Counted from the first letter of the stretch, positions 7,412 through 16,071 are shown. The stretch is DNA of 52,330 nucleotides from Planctomycetota bacterium (GCA_030605475.1 JAUWIG010000021.1:1-52330), one strand, 5' to 3'. The notes: generated from the sequence alone by a model not told the origin. A program made the numbers and translations.

Positions 7412-7771
7412 ATGTCCAAAACAAGCAGCATATTGGATTATCTTGAGGCCGGTATAAAAGCTGAAGGCCTTCGCCAGAAGGCGATCGCCAACAATATTGC
7501 TAATCTTGAGACGCCTGGATACCGCAGGATTGACGTTAGGTTCGAAGAGTTACTTGCCAAGGCCCTGGATTCGCCCGGGTCAGTTGAGCTTAGTGAAGTC
7601 GAGGCGGAGATTTACCAGCCTAAAGAGACTCTGGTAAAAGCAAACGGCAATGACGTCAACTTAGAGGTCGAAGTTGGCGAGATGGTCAAAAATACTCTTC
7701 GCCATAAGGCATATATCCGAGCGCTCAACAAGAAGTACAAACAAATTGAACTGGCGATAAGGACTAAATGA
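7412..7771 (+). CDS. flgB: Flagellar proximal rod protein FlgB
   Basis: The product has 119 residues. After SSILDYLEAGIKAEGLRQKA comes the rod-family signature IANNIANLETPGYRRIDVRFE. The C-terminal helix TLRHKAYIRALNKKYKQIELAIR is typical of FlgB. It is exported by the flagellar apparatus and, with FlgC and FliE, joins the MS ring to the rod in the periplasm. It is the first gene of the sigma-54 operon. The ribosome site is weak (GGGAAAG). An 82-bp T-rich gap separates it from flgC. Confidence 0.95.
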   Translation: MSKTSSILDYLEAGIKAEGLRQKAIANNIANLETPGYRRIDVRFEELLAKALDSPGSVELSEVEAEIYQPKETLVKANGNDVNLEVEVGEMVKNTLRHKAYIRALNKKYKQIELAIRTK

Positions 7772-7853
7772 TAATTTTGAATTATGGCTTTTCGCTTTCG
7801 GTTTTTTATTTTTTGTCTAAACGCTATGAAGATTTGAGAGAGGGATAGAGTAA

Positions 7854-8261
7854 ATGGAAGTGAGCAATACATTCGGCCCCATAGATATAGCGGTTTCAGG
7901 CCTGCGAGCACAGAGCAAACAGATGGAAGTGATTTCATCGAATGTTGCCAACGCCCGCACAACTGACGCCGGCAAGGGTGAACCTTACCGCAGACTCGCG
8001 GCGGTGTTCAAAACAGACGACGATGATGATATTAGTGGCGTCAGCATAGACGAGATAGTGACGGACATGAGTGATTTTCAGAGGATTTTAGACCCCGGCA
8101 ACCCCGATGCGGATGAGCAAGGGTATTTGGCAATGCCCAATGTGGATTTGCCTACTGAGATGATAAATCTGAATATCGCAACGCGGATGTATCAGGCTAA
8201 CGCAGCGGTTCTGAAACGTTATCAGAGAATGGTGGAAACCGCGCTCGAATTATTAAGATAG
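7854..8261 (+). CDS. flgC: Flagellar proximal rod protein FlgC
   Basis: The product has 135 residues. The N-terminal rod motif is slightly altered: ALRAQ-type helix GLRAQSKQMEVISSNVANARTTDAGKGEPYRR. The middle has YLAMPNVDLPTEMINLNIATRMYQANAAVLKR and the C-terminus ends MVETALELLR, as in FlgC. It is a periplasmic rod subunit exported through the type III gate. GAGGGA precedes ATG 7854. Confidence 0.95.
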   Translation: MEVSNTFGPIDIAVSGLRAQSKQMEVISSNVANARTTDAGKGEPYRRLAAVFKTDDDDDISGVSIDEIVTDMSDFQRILDPGNPDADEQGYLAMPNVDLPTEMINLNIATRMYQANAAVLKRYQRMVETALELLR

Positions 8262-8268
8262 CGTACAG

Positions 8269-8290
8269 CGGATACGTTAAACGCTATCCG
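8269..8290 (+). repeat. Hairpin in the flgC-fliE spacer
   Basis: CGGATA-CGT-TAA-ACG-C-TATCCG folds into a 9-bp bulged stem, followed by TTACTTTTT. It could be a weak attenuator or a processing site. A related but broken word (GATAACGGATGCGCTAATCG) lies in the fliH-fliI spacer near 11849, so it may instead belong to the short-word repeats. Confidence 0.45.
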
Positions 8291-8312
8291 TTACTTTTTG
8301 AGGGATAAGATA

Positions 8313-8636
8313 ATGATTAACCTAAATGCCAATGTAAGCTCGTTATTGCCCAAAATCAATACCGATGGAATCGGGATGCCAAAATCCGGTAATGGCGATG
8401 ATAAAAAATCAGACTTTGCTGATACTATTAAGGCCGTTGAAAAATACATATCCAAGGTTGATGACGTTCAACAGTCATCAAATACGTCCATAAAGGAGTT
8501 GTTGTCCGGCAAAAATGGGGACATTAATTCGGTGGTCTCAGCGGTGGCTAAAGCTGATATAAGTTTCAAACTTCTTGTGGGCGTTAGAAATAAGTTAATC
8601 GAAGCCTACAAACAAACTATGAATATGCCAATATGA
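8313..8636 (+). CDS. fliE: Flagellar hook-basal body protein FliE
   Basis: The product has 107 residues from ATG 8313, with AGGG at a good distance; a TTG at 8298 would extend it by five residues but is not needed. Features are FADTIKAVEKYISKVDDVQQSSNTSIKELLSGK and the conserved end VVSAVAKADISFKLLVGVRNKLIEAYKQTMNMPI. FliE joins the MS ring to the FlgB/FlgC rod and is an early export substrate. Confidence 0.95.
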   Translation: MINLNANVSSLLPKINTDGIGMPKSGNGDDKKSDFADTIKAVEKYISKVDDVQQSSNTSIKELLSGKNGDINSVVSAVAKADISFKLLVGVRNKLIEAYKQTMNMPI

Positions 8637-8637
8637 T

Positions 8638-8691
8638 GCGTGAAGCGTGAAGTGTGAAGCGTGAAGCGTATCGCGAGATACGAGATACGAT
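8638..8691. repeat. Short-word repeat tract (GTGAAGCG / GAGATACG type), copy 1
   Basis: The fliE-fliF spacer is made almost entirely of the words GCGTGAAGCG, GTGTGAAGCG and GAGATACGAGATACGA. Similar tracts lie at 10214-10267, 20645-20703 and 45371-45440. Open frames through the tract give false N-terminal extensions of fliF. Confidence 0.75.
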
Positions 8692-8695
8692 AAAA

Positions 8696-10207
8696 ATGAA
8701 TTTTTTTCAGAAGATATGGGCAGTTTGGCGAAATGTAAGCCTGGTTCAGCGGGCTTTGCTGATTGCAATTGCTCTGACATTCGTTATCGGCGGAGTGCTG
8801 CTTACTAATTGGGCCGTCAGACCTGATATGGGGGTGCTGTATTCAAATCTTGACCCTGAAGAAGCCGCGAAGATTACAGAAAAAATCAGTGAAAAGGACA
8901 TTGATTACGAACTGCGAAACAACGGTTCAACTATCTACGTTCCGAAAAATGAAGTTCCTCAACTTCGTCTGGATATGGCCAAAGAGGGTCTTCCTGGGGG
9001 TACTCAGGGGGGTTACAGGATATTTGATGATGAAAAAATCGGTGTTAGTCCCTTCGTTCAGAGTGTCAACCTCAAGCGAGCACTGCAGGAGGAACTTGCC
9101 AAGAGCATCCAAATGATAGATGGTGTGGTTCATGCACGGGTTCATATAGTAAGCACTGGGCGAACACTGTTTGCTTCTAAAGCTGAGGAGACCACCGCTT
9201 CTGTGGTTCTTCGACTAAGACCAGGTTATCGACTAAGCGCATTGAATATAGCAGCAATCACACATTTGGTGGCCGGTAGCGTCGAAGGACTTAAGTGCGA
9301 GAAGGTAATCGTGGTGGACAGTCAAGGACGTCTTCTTTCCCGTGTTTCGGACCAAGGTGTGGCCCGTGGAGCAGACACCGTTGCCGATTATAAGGAGCGT
9401 GTTGAGCAGAATCTGGCTGGCAAGGTTGAAAATATGCTCACTGCAGTTTTAGGGCCCGGCCGAGCCACGGTAAAAGTCAGTGCCGTTATTGATATGACCA
9501 GCATCAATCTTGTTACAGAAAGCTACGACCCAATCAAAAAGGTAACTACCAAAGAAGAGATTAAAAGCAATTCTGAGACTGAGGCCAGCAGTGTAGCGGC
9601 CGAAGGTGAGCGGACCATACCAGGCGGTACCAAAAAAGATGAAACAATTGTTACCGAATACCTGGTTGGCAAGACGGTTGAACAAAGGGTTGATTTGCCT
9701 GGTGAAATAAAATCTCTGAAAGTTGCGGCTGTTGTTGACTTGTCGCCTGCTGACGTGAATGAAGCAGAGGCTGAGGTTGGGGCGGCAAAGATAATGGAAT
9801 TGTCTGATGTGGAAGACCTTATTAGAAATGCACTTGGTCTTGGGCAGGCGGACGCGCTTACAGTGGTTGAGGCCAAATTTCATCGCCCAATCGAATCTCT
9901 GATTGTTATCGATAAAGAGCCGTCGAAGTGGCCTCGTTATATAGCAATCGCTCGCCAAATGTCTTTAGGGGTTATGGCGATTTGCGCACTTCTTGTTCTT
10001 CGAGTATTTAGTGGTGCCAGGAAGAAAGCATCCTCGGTGGCTCCGGCGAGGCAGTTGCTTGGAACCGAAGGTTCTATCGGTCTTCTCCCGACCGAAGTTG
10101 AAGGCTCTGAATCGTTAGCGTTGCGCAGACAGGTAGCCGAGACTTTACAGAGCAATCCTGAGCAGGCGAAGCAATTGTTTGCAAGTTGGCTCGAAGAAAA
10201 AGGGTAG
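8696..10207 (+). CDS. fliF: Flagellar MS-ring protein FliF
   Basis: The product has 503 residues from ATG 8696. An upstream GTG at 8654 lies in the word repeat and is unlikely. An N-terminal membrane helix (~16-38, LLIAIALTFVIGGVLL) is followed by the YscJ/FliF ring domains (GVLYSNLDPEEAAKITEKI, LPGGTQGGYRIFDDEKIGVS, VQSVNLKRALQEELAKSIQMIDGV). A second membrane helix lies near ~418-436. The end, LRRQVAETLQSNPEQAKQLFASWL, is the FliG-binding tail. It forms the inner-membrane ring that houses the export gate and carries the switch. Confidence 0.97.
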   Translation: MNFFQKIWAVWRNVSLVQRALLIAIALTFVIGGVLLTNWAVRPDMGVLYSNLDPEEAAKITEKISEKDIDYELRNNGSTIYVPKNEVPQLRLDMAKEGLPGGTQGGYRIFDDEKIGVSPFVQSVNLKRALQEELAKSIQMIDGVVHARVHIVSTGRTLFASKAEETTASVVLRLRPGYRLSALNIAAITHLVAGSVEGLKCEKVIVVDSQGRLLSRVSDQGVARGADTVADYKERVEQNLAGKVENMLTAVLGPGRATVKVSAVIDMTSINLVTESYDPIKKVTTKEEIKSNSETEASSVAAEGERTIPGGTKKDETIVTEYLVGKTVEQRVDLPGEIKSLKVAAVVDLSPADVNEAEAEVGAAKIMELSDVEDLIRNALGLGQADALTVVEAKFHRPIESLIVIDKEPSKWPRYIAIARQMSLGVMAICALLVLRVFSGARKKASSVAPARQLLGTEGSIGLLPTEVEGSESLALRRQVAETLQSNPEQAKQLFASWLEEKG

Positions 10208-10213
10208 AAAAAA

Positions 10214-10267
10214 TCGTGAAGTGTGATACGTACGTCGTAATACACAATACCTGATACGAGATACGAA
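10214..10267. repeat. Short-word repeat tract, copy 2
   Basis: The 61-bp fliF-fliG spacer contains GTGAAGTGTGATACG and CCTGATACGAGATACGAAAATG, words shared with the tracts before fliF and flhA. No separate promoter or strong ribosome site for fliG is visible in it. Confidence 0.65.
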
Positions 10268-10268
10268 A

Positions 10269-11261
10269 ATGGAATTGAGTGGTAAACAGAAAGCTGCGAT
10301 GCTGTTAATGGGTTTAGACTCGGTGACGGCCTCTGAACTGCTCAAAGGACTTCCGCCGGAGGAGATACAACAGGTTGCCATGGAACTGGTGAAAATCGAT
10401 GCGTCAGGTCATCGCGATGAAAAAGAGCAAACAAAAGTTGCCCGAGAGTTCTGTGATTCGCTTCAAAAGCAAACTCAGGGATTTAGCGTAAAAGGTTTTC
10501 TCAGCGAAATGCTTGTAAGCATCCTCGGCAAAGACAAGGCTGAGCAAATTCAATCTCAGATTAGAAAAGCGACAGAAAAAAGAGACCCGTTTATGGTTAT
10601 TCGTTCAGCCAGCACGGACGAATTAGTTCTTGCGTTGGAGGGTGAGCACCCACAGACAGTGGCGGTGGTCCTGTCGGAGCTGGCTCCAAAGAAGAGCCAA
10701 GAGATTCTGTCATTTTTGGACGAAGAGGCCCGTCTCAGGGCCGTGTGCAAGATGACAAATCTGGAACTGCTGGGGTCGGAAGTAAAGCAGCGAATAGCGT
10801 CTATGGTTGGCGAACGGCTTAAGACTTTCAAAGGTGAAACTCTGCCGGAAGGGCGGGAGCAAACCCTACGAAGACTGGCTATCGTGCTAAGTGGTTTAGA
10901 GAAAGACCTGCGAGACCGACTACTTGATAACATAAGGGAACATGATGAAGAGACCTGCACGATGGTAAGAAATTTGATGATAACGTGGGAAGATATTCCT
11001 TCAATAGCAGACAGGTCTATGCAGGAAGCGTTGCGAACGGTGGAACCAAGCAAATTGGCAGTTGCACTTTATGGGGCAGATGAAGAGGTCGTGCAAAAGA
11101 TACGCTCAAATATATCTGAGCGTGTTGCAGCTATGCTTGACGAAGAGACATCGCTGATGCAGGAGCCGCTGGAAGGAGAAATTCTCGATGCGAGGGAAGA
11201 AGTTGTCAAGCCGCTGCGGGAAGCTAATGAGGCGGGGACACTTAGAGTTATAGGGCGGTAG
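10269..11261 (+). CDS. fliG: Flagellar motor switch protein FliG
   Basis: The product has 330 residues. It begins LSGKQKAAMLLMGLDSVTASELLKGLPPEEIQQVAMEL. The middle domain has EGEHPQTVAVVLSELAPKKSQEIL, the family's EHPQ motif. The C-terminal domain has DIPSIADRSMQEALRTVEPSKLAVALYGADEEV and NISERVAAMLDEE, which face the stator. It is cytoplasmic, bound to FliF, and transmits torque from MotA. It abuts fliH (4 bp). FliM and FliN, its switch partners, are not encoded in this window. Confidence 0.97.
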   Translation: MELSGKQKAAMLLMGLDSVTASELLKGLPPEEIQQVAMELVKIDASGHRDEKEQTKVAREFCDSLQKQTQGFSVKGFLSEMLVSILGKDKAEQIQSQIRKATEKRDPFMVIRSASTDELVLALEGEHPQTVAVVLSELAPKKSQEILSFLDEEARLRAVCKMTNLELLGSEVKQRIASMVGERLKTFKGETLPEGREQTLRRLAIVLSGLEKDLRDRLLDNIREHDEETCTMVRNLMITWEDIPSIADRSMQEALRTVEPSKLAVALYGADEEVVQKIRSNISERVAAMLDEETSLMQEPLEGEILDAREEVVKPLREANEAGTLRVIGR

Positions 11262-11265
11262 CACG

Positions 11266-11847
11266 ATGTCGCAGACAGTTACAGTCCATCTTGAAAGGCC
11301 GACTACATCGGCGAAAGTCCTGGATAGTTACAGTGGCGGTGCCGAATTATCCGAGAAGCCGTGCGTAAATTCGGCGGTTGGTGCCGAACAAGTCAGGTTG
11401 AGGCAGGATTTGGAGGGCCAGAAAACGGAGCTTTCCCAACTATTGCAAACGCTTAGAGGCCTCGTCGATAAGCTCAATCAATTTTACGACAAAGCGTTTG
11501 CCGAGCATAAAGAAGAAATCGCCAAACTTTCAGTGGAAATCGCCAGAAAGATATTAGTACAGGAGGTTCAAAAAAGGAATTATGAAATAGAATCTATCGT
11601 TGAAGAAGCGCTTAAAAGCGCGCCAACGCGTCAGGATGTGGTGGCGCATTTGAATCCCGAAGACCTTGTTCGATGCCAAAAGGTCCAGCAAGATGATTCT
11701 GCCGGGAGCTTAGCCGGTATTAAGTTTGTTTCAGACCCCAATATCGGGCGGGCAGAGTGCCTGCTTGAGACTCCAAAAGGAATAATCAAATCGCTGATTG
11801 AAGAACAGCTCGAACGAATTGGTAAAGCGCTTGAGAACAGCGGATAG
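11266..11847 (+). CDS. fliH: Flagellar export ATPase regulator FliH
   Basis: The product has 193 residues. The variable N-terminus is followed by a long heptad region (~45-110, LRQDLEGQKTELSQLLQTLRGLVDKLNQFYDKAFAEHKEEI). The FliH/YscL C-terminal part has LSVEIARKILVQEV, a VVAHLNPEDL segment, a variant IKFVSDPNIGRAECLLETPKG and a final helix. It is a cytoplasmic dimer that holds FliI and docks it at the export gate. Position between fliG and fliI confirms the call. Confidence 0.88.
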   Translation: MSQTVTVHLERPTTSAKVLDSYSGGAELSEKPCVNSAVGAEQVRLRQDLEGQKTELSQLLQTLRGLVDKLNQFYDKAFAEHKEEIAKLSVEIARKILVQEVQKRNYEIESIVEEALKSAPTRQDVVAHLNPEDLVRCQKVQQDDSAGSLAGIKFVSDPNIGRAECLLETPKGIIKSLIEEQLERIGKALENSG

Positions 11848-11893
11848 TGATAACGGATGCGCTAATCGCTATCGCCGAAAGGTAGAATAATTT

Positions 11894-13339
11894 ATGGCTG
11901 CAAGTGAGGTAACAGTGAAGCGGTCAGACGGCAAAACGGCAAAACAGCGAAATGACGAAATATCCAGCCGTCAAACCGCCCAGCCGTCAAACCATCCAAC
12001 CGGCGCAATTGATTTTGAGAAATTTCACTCGGCGCTGCGTGCGGTGAATTTGTTGGATTGCCATGGTTCCGTAGTGCGAGTGTCTGGCCTGACGGTTGAA
12101 TCTACCGGCCCGATGTTGGGCTTAGGTGAACTTTGCGGTATCCATATTCGCGATGGTCGGCGTGTGCTGGCCGAGGTGGTGGGTTTCCAAAATGACCACC
12201 TTATCCTGCTGCCGTTAGAACATATAGAAGGTATATCGCCGGGCGATGCGGTAACGGCCCGGATTACTCCGCGTTATATTACCTTGAGTGAGGGTGTTCT
12301 TGGCAGAGTCTTAAATGGGTTGGGAGAGCCTATCGATAATAAAGGGCCTTTAAGCGGGACAGAAAAGAAAGCATTAGATGCAAGCAGTCCGCCACCGTTG
12401 AGACGAGAAAGGATTACCGAACCTCTGGCTTTGGGAATCAGGTCAATAGATGGTCTGCTAACCTGTGGTAAGGGCCAGCGAGTAGGTATTTTCTCTGGCA
12501 GTGGAGTTGGCAAGAGCGTGCTTCTGGGTGATATTGCCAATTCGAGTGAGGCAGCTGTCAATGTTGTGGCATTGATAGGCGAACGTGGTCGGGAAGTTCG
12601 CGGATTCCTCGAAGAAGACCTCGGAGCAGAAGGTCTGGCCCGCAGTGTGGTTGTTGTCGCTACGTCAGATTCGCCTCCGATTCAACGTGTAAAGGCGGCG
12701 TTTGTGGCCGTTACAATCGCCGAATATTTCAGGGATAAGGGCAAGAATGTTTTGTTTATGATGGACTCGCTTACGCGTTTTGCCCAGGCCCAGCGTGAAA
12801 TAGGGCTTGCAGCGGGTGAGCCGCCGGCAGCAAAAGGCTACTGTCCGAGCGTTTTTTCACTGATGCCGAGACTCGCCGAACGCCTGGGATGCGCCGAGAA
12901 AGGCAGTATAACAGGTATCCTGACGGTGCTGGTTGAAAACGATGATTTGACCGACCCTGTTGCTGATAGCGCCCGGAGCCTGCTGGATGGGCACATAGTT
13001 CTGTCAAGAAAATTGGCCGACCGGGCACATTATCCTGCTGTGGATGTTCTGGGAAGCGTGAGCCGATTGATGCCTGCGGTGACAAGCGAAGAGCACAAAT
13101 CCGCTGCACAAAAGCTCAAGGAAATATACGCCACGTACGTTGATGCAGAAGATTTAATAAACATTGGTGCGTTCTCGCCGGGCAGCAACCGACGTATCGA
13201 CGGAGCGATTGCTTTGATTGATAAGATAAATAACTTTCTTATTCAGCCCATTCGTCAAAGAACCGGTTTTGAAGAAACTGTCAGGTGGTTGACTACTATT
13301 ACCGAATCCTGGGATAAACTGTTAAAGGTTGAAAGCTGA
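11894..13339 (+). CDS. fliI: Flagellum-specific ATPase FliI
   Basis: The product has 481 residues. Walker A is FSGSGVGKSVLLGD (lysine near residue 207). The catalytic region has ALIGERGREVRGFLEEDLG and Walker B VLFMMDSLTRFAQAQREIGLAAGEPPAAKGY, then SITGILTVLVENDDLTDPVADSARSLLDGHIVLSRKLADRAHYPA. This is the F1-like ATPase of the export apparatus. Residues ~8-37 (VKRSDGKTAKQRNDEISSRQ... to ...NHPT) are encoded by repetitive words (11918-12000) and look like an in-frame repeat insertion into the variable N-terminus. The AAAGG site is rather far from ATG 11894. Confidence 0.96.
   Translation: MAASEVTVKRSDGKTAKQRNDEISSRQTAQPSNHPTGAIDFEKFHSALRAVNLLDCHGSVVRVSGLTVESTGPMLGLGELCGIHIRDGRRVLAEVVGFQNDHLILLPLEHIEGISPGDAVTARITPRYITLSEGVLGRVLNGLGEPIDNKGPLSGTEKKALDASSPPPLRRERITEPLALGIRSIDGLLTCGKGQRVGIFSGSGVGKSVLLGDIANSSEAAVNVVALIGERGREVRGFLEEDLGAEGLARSVVVVATSDSPPIQRVKAAFVAVTIAEYFRDKGKNVLFMMDSLTRFAQAQREIGLAAGEPPAAKGYCPSVFSLMPRLAERLGCAEKGSITGILTVLVENDDLTDPVADSARSLLDGHIVLSRKLADRAHYPAVDVLGSVSRLMPAVTSEEHKSAAQKLKEIYATYVDAEDLINIGAFSPGSNRRIDGAIALIDKINNFLIQPIRQRTGFEETVRWLTTITESWDKLLKVES
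11918..12000. repeat. Repetitive word tract inside fliI
   Basis: The tract has repeated units GGCAAAACGGCAAAACAGCG and CAGCCGTCAAACCGCCCAGCC. CAGCCGTCAAACC occurs twice within 35 bp. It encodes a polar, low-complexity N-terminal stretch of FliI with no family similarity that I recognise. It is translated, so the insertion is apparently tolerated. Confidence 0.6.
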
Positions 13340-13354
13340 AAACTTAGAAATTAG

Positions 13355-13825
13355 ATGAAACGATTTGTATGGCGGTTGCAGCGTGTCCTTGACATAAAGA
13401 CAAAAGAGGAACAAGCGAAAAGAGCAGAGTTGCTCGCATTGACCGAAAAGCTGGCTGAGACACGAGGGGAACTGCTGACACAACAAAATATATTAAGAAA
13501 TATAATCTCGCGTATAAGCGAGGAAAGACCTAAGAAGCGATTGGGCAAACAAGAGTTTTTTTTGAAATGTTCGGCGACAAGCGACGCGCTAATCAAGAGA
13601 CTCAAAGAAAAAGAACGCAAACTGGAATCACAACAGATAGAAAAAATTGCTGAGGTCTTAAAAATCAGGCGGTTTAAAGAAGGTTTGGAGAAATTACGAG
13701 CTGATGCAAAAAGAGAATTTATAAGGTCGGAAGAAAAGCTCGAGCAGAAAGAGCTGGACGAAGGAGCTACGATTGGTTTTGCTCGAAAAAGATTAACCAC
13801 AGAAGAATTAAAAATTAGGAATTAA
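13355..13825 (+). CDS. fliJ: Flagellar FliJ-like coiled-coil protein
   Basis: The product has 156 residues, highly charged, and starts MKRFVWRLQRVLDIKTKEEQAKRAELLAL, the typical FliJ opening (F-F-LQ-VLD-K). Almost the whole protein is predicted helix with heptads (AETRGELLTQQNILRNII, LIKRLKEKERKLESQQIEKI). FliJ is the central stalk of the FliI ring and links it to FlhA. It sits immediately after fliI, as usual. Confidence 0.85.
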   Translation: MKRFVWRLQRVLDIKTKEEQAKRAELLALTEKLAETRGELLTQQNILRNIISRISEERPKKRLGKQEFFLKCSATSDALIKRLKEKERKLESQQIEKIAEVLKIRRFKEGLEKLRADAKREFIRSEEKLEQKELDEGATIGFARKRLTTEELKIRN

Positions 13826-13835
13826 GGAGATAGCT

Positions 13836-14546
13836 TTGAATAAGAAACAAATAATAATGATATCGGCGGCGGGTCTGGTAAGCTTTACGGGGACGTTTAT
13901 CTTTGCCTGGCTTACGGGCGATTCTCGAATCGCCCGTACAACTCCAACAGACCGGCGTGTCGAGTTAGACGAGTCAACAGTTGCCGCCGAGGGAGCGTTT
14001 CCACCACCGATAGCCGGTACAATGAGGGCCGTCGGCGATAGCGAGGTGAAAAAAGGTATGACGGGGAAACAACTCAAGGGTCTTGTTTATGAGGTGCGTG
14101 AAAAGATAGAAGAGTATAACGATAGACTGCAGGAGCTTGAGTCGTGCGAGCAGAGACTACAGATGGCTCAGGATATGTTAAGAAAGGATACCGAAGACCT
14201 CGATAATCTTCGAATCGAGGTTGCTTCAGCCGTTGCCAATCTTAAAGAAGAGCATGGGAAGCTGCTTAAGAGCAGGATTGAGATTTCCAGGGCTGAAAAA
14301 GCCAGCCTGATATCAATAGCAGCCGCTTATGACAAGATGGACGCTGCCAGTGCTGGCAAGATATTGACTAATATGAGCAAGATGCAAGACAGCAGCGGCG
14401 GCAGTGGTTTTGACGACGCTGTGAAAATTCTGCACTGTATGGGCGAAAGGACCAAGGCGAAACTATTAGCTGAGTTAGTCACTTCTGAGCCCAAGCTTGC
14501 GGCGGTTTTGTGCCAGAGATTAAAAGAGATAGTTGTAAGAGAATAG
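13836..14546 (+). CDS. MotE-like / MgtE-N-like membrane coiled-coil protein
   Basis: The product has 236 residues. It begins at TTG 13836, with AAGGAGA five bases upstream; the next ATG (13857) would cut into the hydrophobic helix. Residues ~5-27 form one membrane helix. Residues ~70-165 form a long coiled coil (VYEVREKIEEYNDRLQELES...). The C-terminal module is MgtE-N-like: LISIAAAYDKMDAASAGKIL, then a NMSKMQDSSG-type linker and RTKAKLLAELVTSEPKLAAVLCQRL. This order matches MotE-type stator chaperones, and the gene lies directly before motA (4 bp gap). It probably assists stator assembly in the periplasm. Confidence 0.7.
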   Translation: MNKKQIIMISAAGLVSFTGTFIFAWLTGDSRIARTTPTDRRVELDESTVAAEGAFPPPIAGTMRAVGDSEVKKGMTGKQLKGLVYEVREKIEEYNDRLQELESCEQRLQMAQDMLRKDTEDLDNLRIEVASAVANLKEEHGKLLKSRIEISRAEKASLISIAAAYDKMDAASAGKILTNMSKMQDSSGGSGFDDAVKILHCMGERTKAKLLAELVTSEPKLAAVLCQRLKEIVVRE

Positions 14547-14550
14547 TTCT

Positions 14551-15321
14551 ATGGATATTGCAACAATAGTTGGAACACTTCTTGGTTTTATGGTGATTAC
14601 GACCGCCATTATTGCCGGTGGTGGTTGGCAGATATTCATCCATCTTCCCTCAATGGCGATTACCATGGGTGGGATGCTGTGCGCTACGCTTATACATTTT
14701 TCTCTGCCACAGTTTTTACGAATATTCTCCGTGGTCAAGAAGACGATAGTTACCAAGATACCGTCACAATCGGAACTGATTCAACAAATGGTTAACTATG
14801 CCGCCATCAACAGGCGCGACGGGGCACTGGCTCTGGAGCAGGAGATGCACAAGATAGAGGACCTGTTTTTCGTCAAGGGTTTGCAGGTTCTTGTGGACGG
14901 CCAGGAAGCCGAAGATATTCGGGAACTTATGACTATGGAAATCCAGCACCTTCAAGAGCGGCATTCAGATGGTAAAAAGATTCTGGAGTTTATGGGTGCG
15001 GCCTCGCCTGCTTTTGGAATGATAGGTACGCTTATCGGTCTGATTCAGATGCTCAGAAGCCTGGATTCCCCCGAATCAATTGGGGGTGGAATGGCGGTGG
15101 CTTTGATTACCACTTTTTATGGTGCACTGGCAGCCAATTTGATTTTTATTCCATTGGCCGGGAAATTGGGACTTTATTCCAAGGCAGAAACAACCGCAAT
15201 GGAAATGATAGTAGAGGGTGTCTGCGCTATCGCACAAGGTGAGAATCCAACCGTTGTTCGGGAAAAAATGCAGGCATTTGTCTCTCAGGGCAAGCGAGAA
15301 GAAGTAAAGGCTACTATATAA
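14551..15321 (+). CDS. motA: Flagellar stator protein MotA
   Basis: The product has 256 residues with four membrane helices (MDIATIVGTLLGFMVITTAII, SMAITMGGMLCATLIHF, AASPAFGMIGTLIGLIQML, GMAVALITTFYGALAANLIFIPLAGKL). The family's third-helix region PAFGMIGTLIGLI and fourth-helix TTFYGALAANL are intact. The cytoplasmic loop carries MEIQHLQERHSDGKKIL, the region that contacts FliG. MotA surrounds MotB and moves FliG using the ion gradient. A single motA precedes two motB-like genes. Confidence 0.96.
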   Translation: MDIATIVGTLLGFMVITTAIIAGGGWQIFIHLPSMAITMGGMLCATLIHFSLPQFLRIFSVVKKTIVTKIPSQSELIQQMVNYAAINRRDGALALEQEMHKIEDLFFVKGLQVLVDGQEAEDIRELMTMEIQHLQERHSDGKKILEFMGAASPAFGMIGTLIGLIQMLRSLDSPESIGGGMAVALITTFYGALAANLIFIPLAGKLGLYSKAETTAMEMIVEGVCAIAQGENPTVVREKMQAFVSQGKREEVKATI

Positions 15322-15372
15322 ATTAGCGTGCGGCATTTTTCCTATCTGGTATCTTCCTGGACGGAGTTAAAT

Positions 15373-16071
15373 ATGGGGCGTGAGAGAAAACAGGTAGAGG
15401 CCGATGAGGCTTCAGGTGCGCCACAATGGATGGTAACGTTCAGTGATTGTATGACGTTGCTGTTGACGTTCTTTGTTCTTCTGTTGAGTTTTTCGTCTTT
15501 CGATGAACATATTTTTCAGACATTGGAGAGCATTTTCGTCAACGCCCTGCCCACGGTCGGCGAGCCAGAGGAAAAAGATAAAGATGCATTTTTGGGGGCG
15601 AAGCAAATCGAGCCCACGGAAAACCTCGGCAAAGGCAGCGAAAAACCCACTTTAGCAAGCGGAGGGTGGGACAATCTGAAAGAAGAAACAGAGCCTATGG
15701 ATTTCCGCAGCCGAAAGGTATTTTTTATCTCATCCGATAAGGTTTTTTGGGGTAAAGGAACGGTGATTTCGCTTCAGGGGCGCAGGACACTGTCTACTAT
15801 GGCGTCATTTTTGAAAGAAGTGCCCAGTCGGGTAGTTATCAGTGAAAACAGGCGAGTGGACGAAAAGGGCGGCGAGCGGCTTGGTCCGTCACGTGCATGG
15901 GCGGTCATAAAGTATCTTACAACAAAAGGAGGCCTTAGCAAAAGTCGGTTCAGCATTTCGATTGCAAGCATGTGCCAAAAAGCTTTGGAAACCAGCAGCG
16001 TGGGCCGCACAGGTGCGAAAGCCGAACGTATGCTTGAGATTGTTTTATTGGAACGGAGCATTTACAATTGA
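15373..16071 (+). CDS. motB: MotB-like stator protein, first copy
   Basis: The product has 232 residues from ATG 15373, with GGAG 6 bases upstream; a GTG at 15328 has no such site. A short basic cytoplasmic head leads to the membrane helix TFSDCMTLLLTFFVLLLSF. Asp25 is the ion-carrying aspartate in the S-D-x-M/I-T-L-L setting. The periplasmic part is OmpA-like only in outline: the family's GHTD is not present (SENRRVDEKGGERLGPSRAWAVIKYL stands there). It is shorter than usual for MotB. It lies between motA and a second motB-like gene. Confidence 0.88.
   Translation: MGRERKQVEADEASGAPQWMVTFSDCMTLLLTFFVLLLSFSSFDEHIFQTLESIFVNALPTVGEPEEKDKDAFLGAKQIEPTENLGKGSEKPTLASGGWDNLKEETEPMDFRSRKVFFISSDKVFWGKGTVISLQGRRTLSTMASFLKEVPSRVVISENRRVDEKGGERLGPSRAWAVIKYLTTKGGLSKSRFSISIASMCQKALETSSVGRTGAKAERMLEIVLLERSIYN

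Noticed and set aside
8638..8691. Word-repeat tract as a CRISPR array
   Set aside because: Units are 8-10 bases with drift, no spacers and no cas genes in the window.
9449..9958. 169-residue minus-strand open frame inside fliF
   Set aside because: Antisense of a well-supported gene; no recognisable domains.
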